Source of the DNA: Alphaproteobacteria bacterium
GTDB lineage: Bacteria; Myxococcota_A; UBA796; GCA-2862545
Assembly: GCA_020632875.1 (NCBI GenBank)
Contig: JACKET010000003.1
Span: forward strand, 124,001-188,000
Length of the DNA: 64,000 nt
Direction: 5' to 3'
The translations under genes and the position numbers were made by a program. Positions within the stretch are counted from its first letter, which is position 1. Every line of letters starts with the position of its first letter. The notes under the pieces were generated by a model. The model worked only from the letters and a program-made list of their open reading frames with translations, was not told the DNA's origin and did not search any database. Below, in pieces: positions 47,848-55,771 of this stretch.

Positions 47848-48710
47848 CCGAGCGGCTCCCCTACGCCGACGAGATCGCGGCGCTGCGTGCCCGCATCGAC
47901 GCCGGGCAGCACCTGATGAAGGTCAACCAGCTCGTGAGCACCGCGCTCACGGCGGTGTCCATCGTCGAGGTCCAGCACGGCCAGGGCCTCCCCGTGCCGA
48001 AGATGGTCCCCGGCGAAGACGCGGTCGACGAGGCGATCGCCAGCCTCCCCGAGCTCGCCGACCTCGGCGTGATCTTCGATCGCGCCACCGACTACAAGAG
48101 CTGCCTCGACGCGCGTCGGCAGCAGCTCCTCCTCGCCTCCCAGCACCTCGAGCCCCGGCTCGGCGAGCTCGAAGAGCTGGCGGGGCGGATGCACCACCTC
48201 CAGCACGAGCAGCACCACGAGCTCGCGAAGCCCGAATGGGCCGAGGCCGTCGAGCGCCTGAAGGAGATCGCGCAGGCCCGCGACGCGATCGCCAAGCTCC
48301 TCACGCCGCTCCGCACCCAGGTCGCCTACGTCACCCCCGTGCAGGACATGCTCCTCGCGTTCCACCCGCAGCTCCAGGAGGAGCTGATCGCCGCGGCGCG
48401 CACGGACGACCCCGACGGGCGGATCGCGTGGCGGGCCGCGATGATCGCGCAGCAGCAGCTCCTCGGGCTCCAGCAGGTGGCCGAGCAGCTCGGGCTGTCG
48501 CTCGGGCTGCCCACCGAGCCCCAGGTCCCCGACGCGCCGCACCCCCGCCACCGCCGGCGGCTCCGGCACGAGGCCGGCGACGTCCTCCAGTGGATGGTCG
48601 AGCTCTCCCAGGCCCTCGGCGATCACGGGCGGGCGCTGAGAGAGCAGCTCGAAGGCATGGAGAGCGAGCTCGCGAAGTACGAGACCGCGCTCGAGGAGCT
48701 GATGGGATGA
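47844..48710 (+). CDS. Predicted coiled-coil protein, unknown function
   Basis: 288 aa, ATG overlapping the upstream stop (ATGA). Almost entirely alpha-helical with heptad-like segments (RLGELEELAGRMHHLQHEQ and EGMESELAKYETALEELMG). A His-rich stretch (HHLQHEQHHE) lies near residue 115. No signal peptide or membrane segment. Not recognised. Its place between the synthetase-GNAT gene and a phosphatase gene gives no clear role. Confidence 0.72.
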   Translation: MTERLPYADEIAALRARIDAGQHLMKVNQLVSTALTAVSIVEVQHGQGLPVPKMVPGEDAVDEAIASLPELADLGVIFDRATDYKSCLDARRQQLLLASQHLEPRLGELEELAGRMHHLQHEQHHELAKPEWAEAVERLKEIAQARDAIAKLLTPLRTQVAYVTPVQDMLLAFHPQLQEELIAAARTDDPDGRIAWRAAMIAQQQLLGLQQVAEQLGLSLGLPTEPQVPDAPHPRHRRRLRHEAGDVLQWMVELSQALGDHGRALREQLEGMESELAKYETALEELMG

Positions 48711-49450
48711 ACGACAGCAACGGCGGAGCCCCGCCGAAGTCCGGCTTCCTCCGCGGAGGATGGTCGCCCGCCATCCGGGATGCGCTCGAGCGGATGGTCG
48801 TCGAGCACCGCGGCGGGCTCGCGGCGCTGGACTTCGACGACACCATCATCGACGGCGACGTCTCGGTGGCCCTGCTGCGGGACATGGATCGGAACGACCC
48901 GCGCGAGCTGGTGGCCGAGTACGAAGCCGACTGCGCGAAGGACGTCCGGTACGGCTACGCGCGCCTCGTCGAGACGCTGATCGGCGGCCGCACCGAGCTC
49001 GAGGTGCGCGACCACGTGCGGGCGGTGCTCGAGCGCGGCCTCGCCGACGGGTCGCTCCGCATCCGGCCCGAGCTGCGCGAGCTGATCTGGGCCCTCCAGC
49101 GCTACGGCTGGACGGTGTACGTCGTGACCGCCTCGCCGGCCGTCGTGATCCACGTCGCCGCCCAGCAGGTCGGCGTGCCGAGCGATCACGTGCTCGGGAT
49201 GTGGTGCGCGCCCGGCCCGGATGGCCGGTTCCTCCGGCCGACGCGCGAGCCGATCACCTACCGCCAGGGCAAGGTCGACGCGCTGCTGGCGGCCACGGGC
49301 GGGCGCACCCCCGATTTCGCGGTGGGCGATGCGATGACGGACCTGGAGATGCTGGGTTCAGCTCGATACGCGCTGGTCCTCGACAAGGGGAGCGAGCCCC
49401 TGAGGAACGAGGCCACCGCGCGCGGATGGTGGCTGCAGGGAGGCTTGTAG
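48707..49450 (+). CDS. HAD-superfamily phosphatase (phosphoserine phosphatase-like)
   Basis: 247 aa, ATGA overlap upstream. HAD motif I is ALDFDDTIIDGDV (nucleophile Asp and the second Asp two residues on), motif II is VVTASPA, motif III includes the Lys of YRQGKVDALL, and motif IV is VGDAMTDLEML. The helical cap between motifs I and II is of the SerB/PSP type. Hydrolyses a small phosphate ester; phosphoserine, a phospholipid head-group phosphate or a related compound is possible. Soluble, cytoplasmic. Confidence 0.87.
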   Translation: MNDSNGGAPPKSGFLRGGWSPAIRDALERMVVEHRGGLAALDFDDTIIDGDVSVALLRDMDRNDPRELVAEYEADCAKDVRYGYARLVETLIGGRTELEVRDHVRAVLERGLADGSLRIRPELRELIWALQRYGWTVYVVTASPAVVIHVAAQQVGVPSDHVLGMWCAPGPDGRFLRPTREPITYRQGKVDALLAATGGRTPDFAVGDAMTDLEMLGSARYALVLDKGSEPLRNEATARGWWLQGGL

Positions 49451-50523
49451 TGCCCGACAGACCGGGAATCATGGTGCTGGACTTCGGGGGTCCCCAGAAC
49501 CCCGACGAGCTGGTGCCGTTCCTCACCCTCCTGCTCGAAGACGTGCTCCCCTTCCCCGACTGGCTGAACCGGATCGCGGCACCGCGGATCGCGGCCCGGC
49601 GGCGCGCGCTGGTCGAGCCGAACTACGCGCAGATCGGCTGGTCTCCCCTCGTGAAGACGCACTTCGAGCAGGTCGCCCTGCTGAAGGCCGAGCTCGGCGA
49701 CCTGCCCATGGCGAGCGCCATGATGTTCACGCCCCCGTTCGCCGAAGAGGGCCTGAAGTCGCTGCTCGAGCAGGGCGTCGACCACATCGTCGCGCTGCCG
49801 ATGTTCCCGCACTACAGCTTCGCCACGACCAACGCGGCGTTCAGCTTCCTGTTCGCCGCGATGGAGAAGCTCGGCGTCGGCGACATGCCGGTGCACTGGA
49901 TCCCGGCGTACTACGACCATCCGCTGTACCTCGACGCGCTCGCCAGCACGATCGTCCAGGGCGTCGAGCGCACGCCCGGCACGGGCCCGACGCACGTGCT
50001 GTTCACTCCGCACGGCCTGCCGCTGTCGTTCGTCAAGCGCGCCGACCCGTATCCCGAGCAGATCCGCGAGACCGCGCGCCAGGTGATGCGCAAGCTCGAG
50101 TGGGAGCACGAGTGGTCGCTCGGCTGGCAGAGTCGCGTGGGCCCGTCGAAGTGGCTGTCGCCCGGCACGCCCGACGTGCTGCGCGAGCTCGCGGGGCGCG
50201 GCGTTCAGCGCGTGACGCTCGTGCCCGTGGCCTTCGTGAGCGAGCACATCGAGACGCTCCACGAGATCGACATCGAGTACGCCGAAGAGGCGCACGGCAT
50301 GGGCATCCCGCACTTCGGCCGCGCACCGGCCCTCGGCAGCGAGCCCGCGTTCATCCAGTGCCTCGCCACCCTCGTGCGCGACGCGCTCGCCCGCTTCGAG
50401 CGCTACTCCTGCGTGCGATGCCTCCACCCGAAGCCCGACAGCCACCGCCGCCAGGCGAGCTGCCCGAACTGCCGGTTCACCTTCCCGGCCTTCCTCACCC
50501 GCGGGGTCCAGACGCTCGGATGA
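49450..50523 (+). CDS. hemH: Ferrochelatase
   Basis: 357 aa from the GTG at 49450, overlapping the upstream TAG by one base. Inserts Fe2+ into protoporphyrin IX (or coproporphyrin III) at the end of haem synthesis. Family marks: VLDFGGPQNPDEL at the N-terminus, FTPHGLPLSFVKRADPYPEQ with the catalytic His, and VPVAFVSEHIETLHEIDIEY with the conserved Glu. The C-terminus adds CVRC...CPNC (residues ~320-340), a four-Cys motif that could bind zinc or an iron-sulphur cluster. Coupled to rnd by ATGA. Confidence 0.92.
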   Translation: MPDRPGIMVLDFGGPQNPDELVPFLTLLLEDVLPFPDWLNRIAAPRIAARRRALVEPNYAQIGWSPLVKTHFEQVALLKAELGDLPMASAMMFTPPFAEEGLKSLLEQGVDHIVALPMFPHYSFATTNAAFSFLFAAMEKLGVGDMPVHWIPAYYDHPLYLDALASTIVQGVERTPGTGPTHVLFTPHGLPLSFVKRADPYPEQIRETARQVMRKLEWEHEWSLGWQSRVGPSKWLSPGTPDVLRELAGRGVQRVTLVPVAFVSEHIETLHEIDIEYAEEAHGMGIPHFGRAPALGSEPAFIQCLATLVRDALARFERYSCVRCLHPKPDSHRRQASCPNCRFTFPAFLTRGVQTLG

Positions 50524-51623
50524 GCCACGTCCTCCTCGACGATCCCGCCGCTCTCGACCTCCCCGACGGCCCGATCGCGCTCGACACCGAGTTCCACGCC
50601 GAGAAGCGGTACGTCCCGAGCCTCCACCTGATCCAGGTGCGGGGCACGTCGGGCCCGGCGTACCTCGTCGACCCGCACGTGCCCGGGATGCTCGAGGGCG
50701 TGCGCGACGCGCTGCTCGCGCACTCCTGGATCGTGCACGCCGGGCGCATCGACCTCGAGCTGCTGCGCATCGCGCTCGGCGCCGTGCCCGAAGAGGTGCT
50801 CGACACGCAGATCGCCGCCGGCCTGGTGGCGTCCGACTACCCGAACAGCCTCGCGTACCTCCTCGGTCGGCGGCTCGGCGTGGGGATCGACAAGTCCGAG
50901 ACCCTGTCCGACTGGAGCCGGCGCCCGCTCGCACCGGCCCAGCTCGAATACGCGGCGTCCGACGTCGAGCACCTGCACGCGCTGTGGGCCGCCATCGACG
51001 TCGAGGCCGAGACCCTCGACCGCACGACCGTGATCCGCGCCGCGTGCCGCTGGGCGCGCGACGAGGCGATCGCCGACCGCCCCGTCGACGACGCGTGGCT
51101 CGAGATGCCCGGCCGCCAGACGCTGACCGCCGAGCGCGCCGTGGTGCTCCGCGAGCTCGCCGCCTGGCGCGAGGAGACCGCGCGGGCGATCAACCAGCCG
51201 GCGACCTCGATCCTCGGGAACCGCGTGTTGTTCGACCTCGCGAAGCGGCGGCCGGTCACGCGCGATTCCCTGCTCGCCGGGCGCCGCGCGCCCCGCGCTG
51301 CGCTGTCGAAGCACGCCGACGAGCTCCTCGAGCGCATCGCGCGTGCCGCCGCCCGCCCGGCGTGGGCCCAGCCGCGCACGTTCCCCAAGGGCTCGCTCGA
51401 AGAGGCCCGCCTGGCGTGGCTCGACGCGTTCGCCCTCACCCGGGGCCACCGCGATCGCTGGTCCGCCCGCGTCGTGCTCCCCGTGGCGGCGCTCGAGGCG
51501 ATCGCCCACGGAGACGCGCCGATCGACGTGCTGTCGCCCTGGCAGTTCGAGCTCGCCGGCGCAGAGCTCACCCGGACGCTCGCGTCGGATCGGGGCATCG
51601 AATGTCCCGCGATCCCCCTGTAA
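50520..51623 (+). CDS. rnd: Ribonuclease D
   Basis: 367 aa. 3'-5' exoribonuclease that trims tRNA and other stable RNA precursors. DEDD catalytic residues: LDTEFHAE (motif I), VHAGRIDLELL (motif II) and YAASDVEHL (motif III, with the Tyr of the DEDDy type). An HRDC domain follows (residues ~210-290, AWREETARAINQPATSIL). Length is typical. Last gene of the operon; after its stop the sequence turns AT-rich. Confidence 0.94.
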   Translation: MSHVLLDDPAALDLPDGPIALDTEFHAEKRYVPSLHLIQVRGTSGPAYLVDPHVPGMLEGVRDALLAHSWIVHAGRIDLELLRIALGAVPEEVLDTQIAAGLVASDYPNSLAYLLGRRLGVGIDKSETLSDWSRRPLAPAQLEYAASDVEHLHALWAAIDVEAETLDRTTVIRAACRWARDEAIADRPVDDAWLEMPGRQTLTAERAVVLRELAAWREETARAINQPATSILGNRVLFDLAKRRPVTRDSLLAGRRAPRAALSKHADELLERIARAAARPAWAQPRTFPKGSLEEARLAWLDAFALTRGHRDRWSARVVLPVAALEAIAHGDAPIDVLSPWQFELAGAELTRTLASDRGIECPAIPL

Positions 51624-51816
51624 AAAGTTTTTCGAAAAAAAATTTGCCGCATCTGTTTCGAGTACAAACCTACACTTTCGACACGTCGGGCAAACTTTTT
51701 CCAGGGATCACTCTTGCGCACCCCCCGCACAGGTGTGATTCTCAAGCTGCGGGACGGACATGAGCCCCCGCGGGCGTTCACACCACCACCACTTCCCATC
51801 AACTGTGGAGCATCCA
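51624..51816. promoter_or_regulatory. AT-rich leader region upstream of flp
   Basis: The 193 bp between rnd and flp begin with a 25-bp A/T stretch (51622-51646) containing TTTTTCGAAAAA (51628-51639), very unlike the rest of the window. It could be both the 3' end signal of rnd and an UP-element or protein-binding site for the flp promoter. Weak promoter-like hexamers follow (TTGCCG 51644-51649; TACACT 51671-51676, spacer 21). No gene. Confidence 0.5.
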
Positions 51817-51975
51817 ATGAACCTCATTCACGACGAGAATGGCGCCACCGCCATCGAGTACGGCCTCATCGCGGCCCTCGTTTCCATCATCATCATCACC
51901 GGCCTCACCCTCCTGGGTGGCGCCCTGAACACCGCGTTCTCCTCGGTCGGCAACACCGTCCAGAACGCCGCCTGA
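51817..51975 (+). CDS. flp: Flp-type pilin (major Tad pilin)
   Basis: 52 aa from the ATG at 51817, preceded by TGGAG. Class III prepilin: short leader MNLIHDENG, predicted cleavage after Gly9, then TAIEYGLIAALVSIIIITGL with the conserved Glu of the E-Y motif. A second hydrophobic stretch follows. Forms the adhesive Flp pilus, exported by the Tad machinery encoded directly downstream. Has its own terminator at 52000-52030, so it is transcribed at a higher level than, and separately from, the assembly genes. Confidence 0.93.
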   Translation: MNLIHDENGATAIEYGLIAALVSIIIITGLTLLGGALNTAFSSVGNTVQNAA

Positions 51976-51999
51976 TCGTCCTCCGGACGTGACGGATCG

Positions 52000-52030
52000 A
52001 GAGCCCGGCAGGCTTGCCTGTCGGGCTCTT
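52000..52030 (+). terminator. Terminator after flp
   Basis: AGAGCCCGGCAGG (52000-52012), loop CTTG, CCTGTCGGGCTCT (52017-52029): 13-bp stem with one G-U wobble, then TT. Strong for this genome. Confidence 0.8.
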
Positions 52031-52070
52031 CGACGTCTGGATACCCGACATCGTCCGTATGCCCGACAGC

Positions 52071-52117
52071 GCCCTGTCACCGCGCTCGTGGGCTGATCTG
52101 TGGACTCGTGACAGGGC
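52071..52117. promoter_or_regulatory. Inverted repeat overlapping the Tad promoter
   Basis: GCCCTGTCAC (52071-52080) and GTGACAGGGC (52108-52117) are perfect reverse complements separated by 27 bp (37 bp centre to centre). The right half lies inside the candidate promoter spacer of the cpaB operon. Probably a regulator-binding site; a weak RNA hairpin is the alternative. Confidence 0.5.
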
Positions 52118-52130
52118 CTCGCGATAGACT
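52101..52130 (+). promoter_or_regulatory. Candidate promoter of the Tad assembly operon
   Basis: TGGACT (52101-52106), an 18-bp spacer and TAGACT (52125-52130), 34 bp before cpaB. The right half of the 52071-52117 inverted repeat falls between the two hexamers. Confidence 0.4.
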
Positions 52131-52163
52131 CCCGAGCGGCCCGGAATCCAACGCGGAGGCGTC

Positions 52164-53054
52164 ATGGCCAAGACCTCGACCGGTGGGCGGCTCAAAGCTG
52201 CCATCTTCCTTCTCGTCTCGATGTTCGCGGCGGCCCTCGCGAGCCTCGTGATCTTCACCGTCATCCGCAATTTCCAGACGCAGCTCGCCGAGGCTCAGGC
52301 TCCCAAGGAGTACAAGACCATCATCGTGGCGAAGCGCACGCTCTGGCCGGGTGAGACGCTGAAGGAAGAGGATCTCGACATCAAGGAGTTCCCGCCCGAC
52401 TTCATCCCCGCCGAGGCCCTCACCGTGAAGGAAGAGGCCATCAACCGCGTGCCCCGCGAGCGCATCCTCTCGCAGGAGTTCATCCGCAAGGAGCGCCTCG
52501 CCCTCCGCGAAGCCGGCCGCGGCCTCAACGCCATCGTGCCGCGCGGCATGCGCGCCGTGTCGCTCGACATCTCCGGCGGCTCCGCGGTCTCCGGGTTCCT
52601 CAACCCGGGCAACTACGTCGACATCCTCGTCACCATCGGCGAGAAGGGCGGCCCGCTCCAGACCGTCACGATGCTCCAGGCCGTCACCGTGCTCGCGGTC
52701 AACGACCGCCTCGGCGCCAAGCAGGTCACCAAAGAGAAGGCCAAGGGCGGCAGCAAGGCGAGCGGTCGCCGCAGCAAGCCCAGCGTCACCGTCGCCGTCA
52801 CGCCCGACCAGGCCGAGAAGATCACGTACGCGCACACCCAGGGCGAAGTCACGCTCACCCTGCGCAACGACATCGACGTCACGAGCGTCGAGACCCACGG
52901 CGCCATGAACACCAACCTGATCGGCACGGATGGCCCCGAAGGCACGCGGATCACGGTGAAGGAGTACCAGGAGCGCCTCGCGAAGCAGCAGGATGGAACG
53001 CTGATCATCATCAAGGGCAGCAAGAAAACCGAGGATTCGGTGACCCTTCCCTGA
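52164..53054 (+). CDS. cpaB: Tad pilus assembly protein CpaB/RcpC
   Basis: 296 aa. N-terminal anchor (AIFLLVSMFAAALASLVIF), then a SAF domain (residues ~48-110, TIIVAKRTLWPGETLKEEDL) and the RcpC/CpaB domain (NAIVPRGMRAVSLDISGGSAVSGFLNPGNYVDIL, split here only by length). Periplasmic protein that works with the secretin in pilus secretion. First of eight closely spaced genes (cpaB to the small lipoprotein at 60013). Confidence 0.93.
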   Translation: MAKTSTGGRLKAAIFLLVSMFAAALASLVIFTVIRNFQTQLAEAQAPKEYKTIIVAKRTLWPGETLKEEDLDIKEFPPDFIPAEALTVKEEAINRVPRERILSQEFIRKERLALREAGRGLNAIVPRGMRAVSLDISGGSAVSGFLNPGNYVDILVTIGEKGGPLQTVTMLQAVTVLAVNDRLGAKQVTKEKAKGGSKASGRRSKPSVTVAVTPDQAEKITYAHTQGEVTLTLRNDIDVTSVETHGAMNTNLIGTDGPEGTRITVKEYQERLAKQQDGTLIIIKGSKKTEDSVTLP

Positions 53055-53152
53055 CCGAACCTGATACCCTCCGCGCCGACCCGCACCGGGAACCTGAAGT
53101 ACCGGCTGCGGAGCCCTCAACCCCCGCCTCCAACAATCGACGAGGATTCCCG

Positions 53153-54535
53153 ATGCGCCACACCCTGGCACTGCTGGCTGGACTCTCCTTCGCCAGCATG
53201 CAAGCGCTGGTCGCGACCCCGGCCTGGGCCCAAGAAGAGCGAGCCGACTGGCTCGATATCGAGCTCGGCAAGTCCGTCGTTCTCGAGACGCCCCAGACCC
53301 CCACCGCCATCGCGATCACCGATCCGAAGGTGGCGAACGTCCAGAGCCTCGGCCTCGCCCGCAAGTTCCAGGTCCAGGGCGTGTCGATCGGCACGACCGA
53401 CCTCGTCGTCCAGTTCGGCCCCGGCATCCCGCCGATGATCTACGAGGTCACGGTGCACCGCGATCTCTCCGAGCTCGTGCGCCGCGTCGACTCCATCGTC
53501 GAAGGCGAGCCGCCGCGCGTCTACCCGCTCGAAGACCGCATCGTGGTCGACGGCGCCGTCGACGACCTCGACACCCTCGAGAAGGTCGCCCTCGTGGCGT
53601 CGATCTACGACCCCAATTTCGTGAACCTGATGTCGGTCCGTGGCGACCACCAGGTGCAGCTCGAGGTCCTCTTCGCCGAGGTCTCGCGCTCGGCCATCCG
53701 CGAAGTCGGCCTCAACGTGCTGTGGGGCACGCCGAACCTCGGCGCCGGCATCAACCCCGGTAACCAGTCCCGGTTCGCGAACTGGGTCCAGCCCCAGCTC
53801 GTCGGCGTGAACGGCGGCGAGGTCGCGACCCCCGCGACCAGCAGCTCCGTGTACTCGCTCGGCGCGATCGTCTCGGCCGTCAACCTCGTGGCCGTCGCGC
53901 AGCTGCTCGACGAGTACCGCCTCGGCAAGATCCTCGCCCAGCCCGTGCTGGTCAGCCTCTCCGGCCAGAAGGCCGAGTTCCTCGCCGGTGGCGAGGTCCC
54001 GCTGCCCCAGCCGTCCTCGCAGGGCCAGATCTCGATCGTCTTCAAGGAGTACGGCGTCAAGCTGCTCTTCGTGCCGACCGTGCTCGCCGGCAACGTCATC
54101 GACCTGCGCCTGCTGGTCGAGGTGTCCGAGGTCGACCCCGCCAACGCGCTGCCGATCGCCGGTATCAGCGTTCCGGGCTTCATCACCCGCAAGGCGTCCA
54201 CCCACCTCCGCATCGAGAGCGGCAAGACGTTCGCCGTCGCCGGCCTCCTGAACGAAGACAGCACCTTCGTGCGCCGCGGCATCCCCGGCCTCGGCCGCCT
54301 GCCCATCGTGGGCGCGCTGTTCCGTCAGGTCCGCCACGAGCGCACCGAGACCGAAGTCGTGCTCTACGTGACGCCGCGGCTGGTCCGCCCGCTCGCCGCG
54401 GGCGAGGTCCCGCCCGCGCCCGGCACCACCGAGAACAACAACCCCAGCGACATCGAGCTCTTCCTGCTCGGTTCGGCCATGCGGCCGGGCTCCCGCACTG
54501 CGGAGCCGACGGGCGTGGTCGGCCTGCAGCGCTGA
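53153..54535 (+). CDS. cpaC: Tad outer-membrane secretin CpaC/RcpA
   Basis: 460 aa. Signal peptide ending AWA-QE (residue ~25). Residues 30-180 are the N-terminal pilus/BON-like domain (SVVLETPQTPTAIAITDPKV). Residues ~190-430 are the secretin channel (RLGKILAQPVLVSLSGQKAE, FLAGGEVPLPQPS, then IAGISVPGFITRK and GIPGLGRLPIVGALF). Forms the outer-membrane pore through which Flp pili emerge. Confidence 0.95.
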   Translation: MRHTLALLAGLSFASMQALVATPAWAQEERADWLDIELGKSVVLETPQTPTAIAITDPKVANVQSLGLARKFQVQGVSIGTTDLVVQFGPGIPPMIYEVTVHRDLSELVRRVDSIVEGEPPRVYPLEDRIVVDGAVDDLDTLEKVALVASIYDPNFVNLMSVRGDHQVQLEVLFAEVSRSAIREVGLNVLWGTPNLGAGINPGNQSRFANWVQPQLVGVNGGEVATPATSSSVYSLGAIVSAVNLVAVAQLLDEYRLGKILAQPVLVSLSGQKAEFLAGGEVPLPQPSSQGQISIVFKEYGVKLLFVPTVLAGNVIDLRLLVEVSEVDPANALPIAGISVPGFITRKASTHLRIESGKTFAVAGLLNEDSTFVRRGIPGLGRLPIVGALFRQVRHERTETEVVLYVTPRLVRPLAAGEVPPAPGTTENNNPSDIELFLLGSAMRPGSRTAEPTGVVGLQR

Positions 54536-54551
54536 GCCCTGGAGACCTGAC

Positions 54552-55754
54552 GTGAGGAACCTAGGAAAGTCCGGCGGCGCCGCGAACGTGGTGCTGGTGG
54601 GCCTCGACAACGAGGCCATGGGGCAGGTGCGGGAGACCCTCGCGGCCGAGGCCGTGCTCCCGAACGCGTCCATCGGCTTCGGCGATGCGCTCGAGATGGT
54701 CCGACAGGACAAGCCCGACGTCGTGATCGTCGGGTACTCCGACGCCATGGACGCATCGATCGAGCTGGCCACGGTGCTCACGAAGGAGTGTCCCGGCGCC
54801 GCGCTGATCGCGCTCGCCGACCGCTCCGACGCGCAGGCCATCCTCCAGGCGGTTCGCGCCGGGTACAAAGACTGTGTCGTCCTCCCGCAGGATGCCGGCC
54901 GCCTTCGCGAGGTCGTGAAGCAGCAGGCGTACTCGACCGACGACGACGAAGACAAGGGCACCGTGATCGCGATGCTGGGCGCCAAGGGCGGCGTGGGTAC
55001 CTCGGTGCTCACGACCAACCTCTGCACCGAGCTGGCCGCGATCCACACGGTGCTCTGCCTCGATTTCGACTTCGGCATGGGCGACGTGGCGTCGCTGCTC
55101 GACATCAAGCCGCGCGACACGATCGCCGACCTGCTGCCGCGCGCCGACCGCCTCGACGAGCGCGCCCTCACCGCGTCCGTTGCCGTGCACAAGTCCAAGG
55201 TGCACGTGCTGCCGGTGCCCGAAGGCATCTCGATGGTCGGCGAGGCCAACGTCGAAGAGCTGTACGCCGTGTTGAACGTGGCGGCGAAGGCCTACCACTA
55301 CATCTTCATCGACTGCGGCACCTACATGGACGAAGCCGTCTCGCTGGCCTGCCAGGCCGCCGACAGCGTCGTCCTCGTCACCACGCCCGATGTCACCTCC
55401 GTTCGCGACGCGTTCCGGCGGCTCCGACTGATCCAGGCGATGGACGTGCCGAAAGAGCGCATCCGCCTTGTCGTCAACCGCCAGCACAAGAACGCCTTCG
55501 TGTCTCTCGCCGACATCAAGCAGAACCTCGGGCTCCCCGTGGTCGCGACCGTCGCAGACGACGCGCGCACCGTCGAGCAGGCCGTCAACGAGGGTAAGCT
55601 GATCCGCGAGGTCAACCGGAAGAGCGACGTGTCTCGCGACATCAGCGAGCTGGTGGCCGTCCTCACCGAGGATGCTGTGGGAGAATTCAATCCGGAGGAC
55701 GACGGGGGCAAGAGCAGCGGTGGCGGCGGCTTCTTCTCGCGTCTGTTCGGGTGA
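54552..55754 (+). CDS. cpaE: Tad localisation ATPase CpaE/TadZ
   Basis: 400 aa from the GTG at 54552. Residues ~10-130 are a receiver-like domain (VVLVGLDNEAMGQ, VVIVGYSDAMDA) without all phosphorylation residues. Residues ~140-370 are a ParA/MinD ATPase with deviant Walker A AMLGAKGGVGTSVLTTN and VLCLDFDFGMGD. Places the Tad apparatus, often at a cell pole. The C-terminal tail is Gly/Ser-rich. Confidence 0.94.
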   Translation: MRNLGKSGGAANVVLVGLDNEAMGQVRETLAAEAVLPNASIGFGDALEMVRQDKPDVVIVGYSDAMDASIELATVLTKECPGAALIALADRSDAQAILQAVRAGYKDCVVLPQDAGRLREVVKQQAYSTDDDEDKGTVIAMLGAKGGVGTSVLTTNLCTELAAIHTVLCLDFDFGMGDVASLLDIKPRDTIADLLPRADRLDERALTASVAVHKSKVHVLPVPEGISMVGEANVEELYAVLNVAAKAYHYIFIDCGTYMDEAVSLACQAADSVVLVTTPDVTSVRDAFRRLRLIQAMDVPKERIRLVVNRQHKNAFVSLADIKQNLGLPVVATVADDARTVEQAVNEGKLIREVNRKSDVSRDISELVAVLTEDAVGEFNPEDDGGKSSGGGGFFSRLFG

Positions 55755-55771
55755 AAGGGACGGAGTGAACG

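Noticed and set aside
51624..51816. Sigma-54 promoter for flp
   Set aside because: No TGGCAC-N5-TTGC pattern with the required GG/GC spacing, and the nearby NtrC-like regulator lacks GAFTGA.
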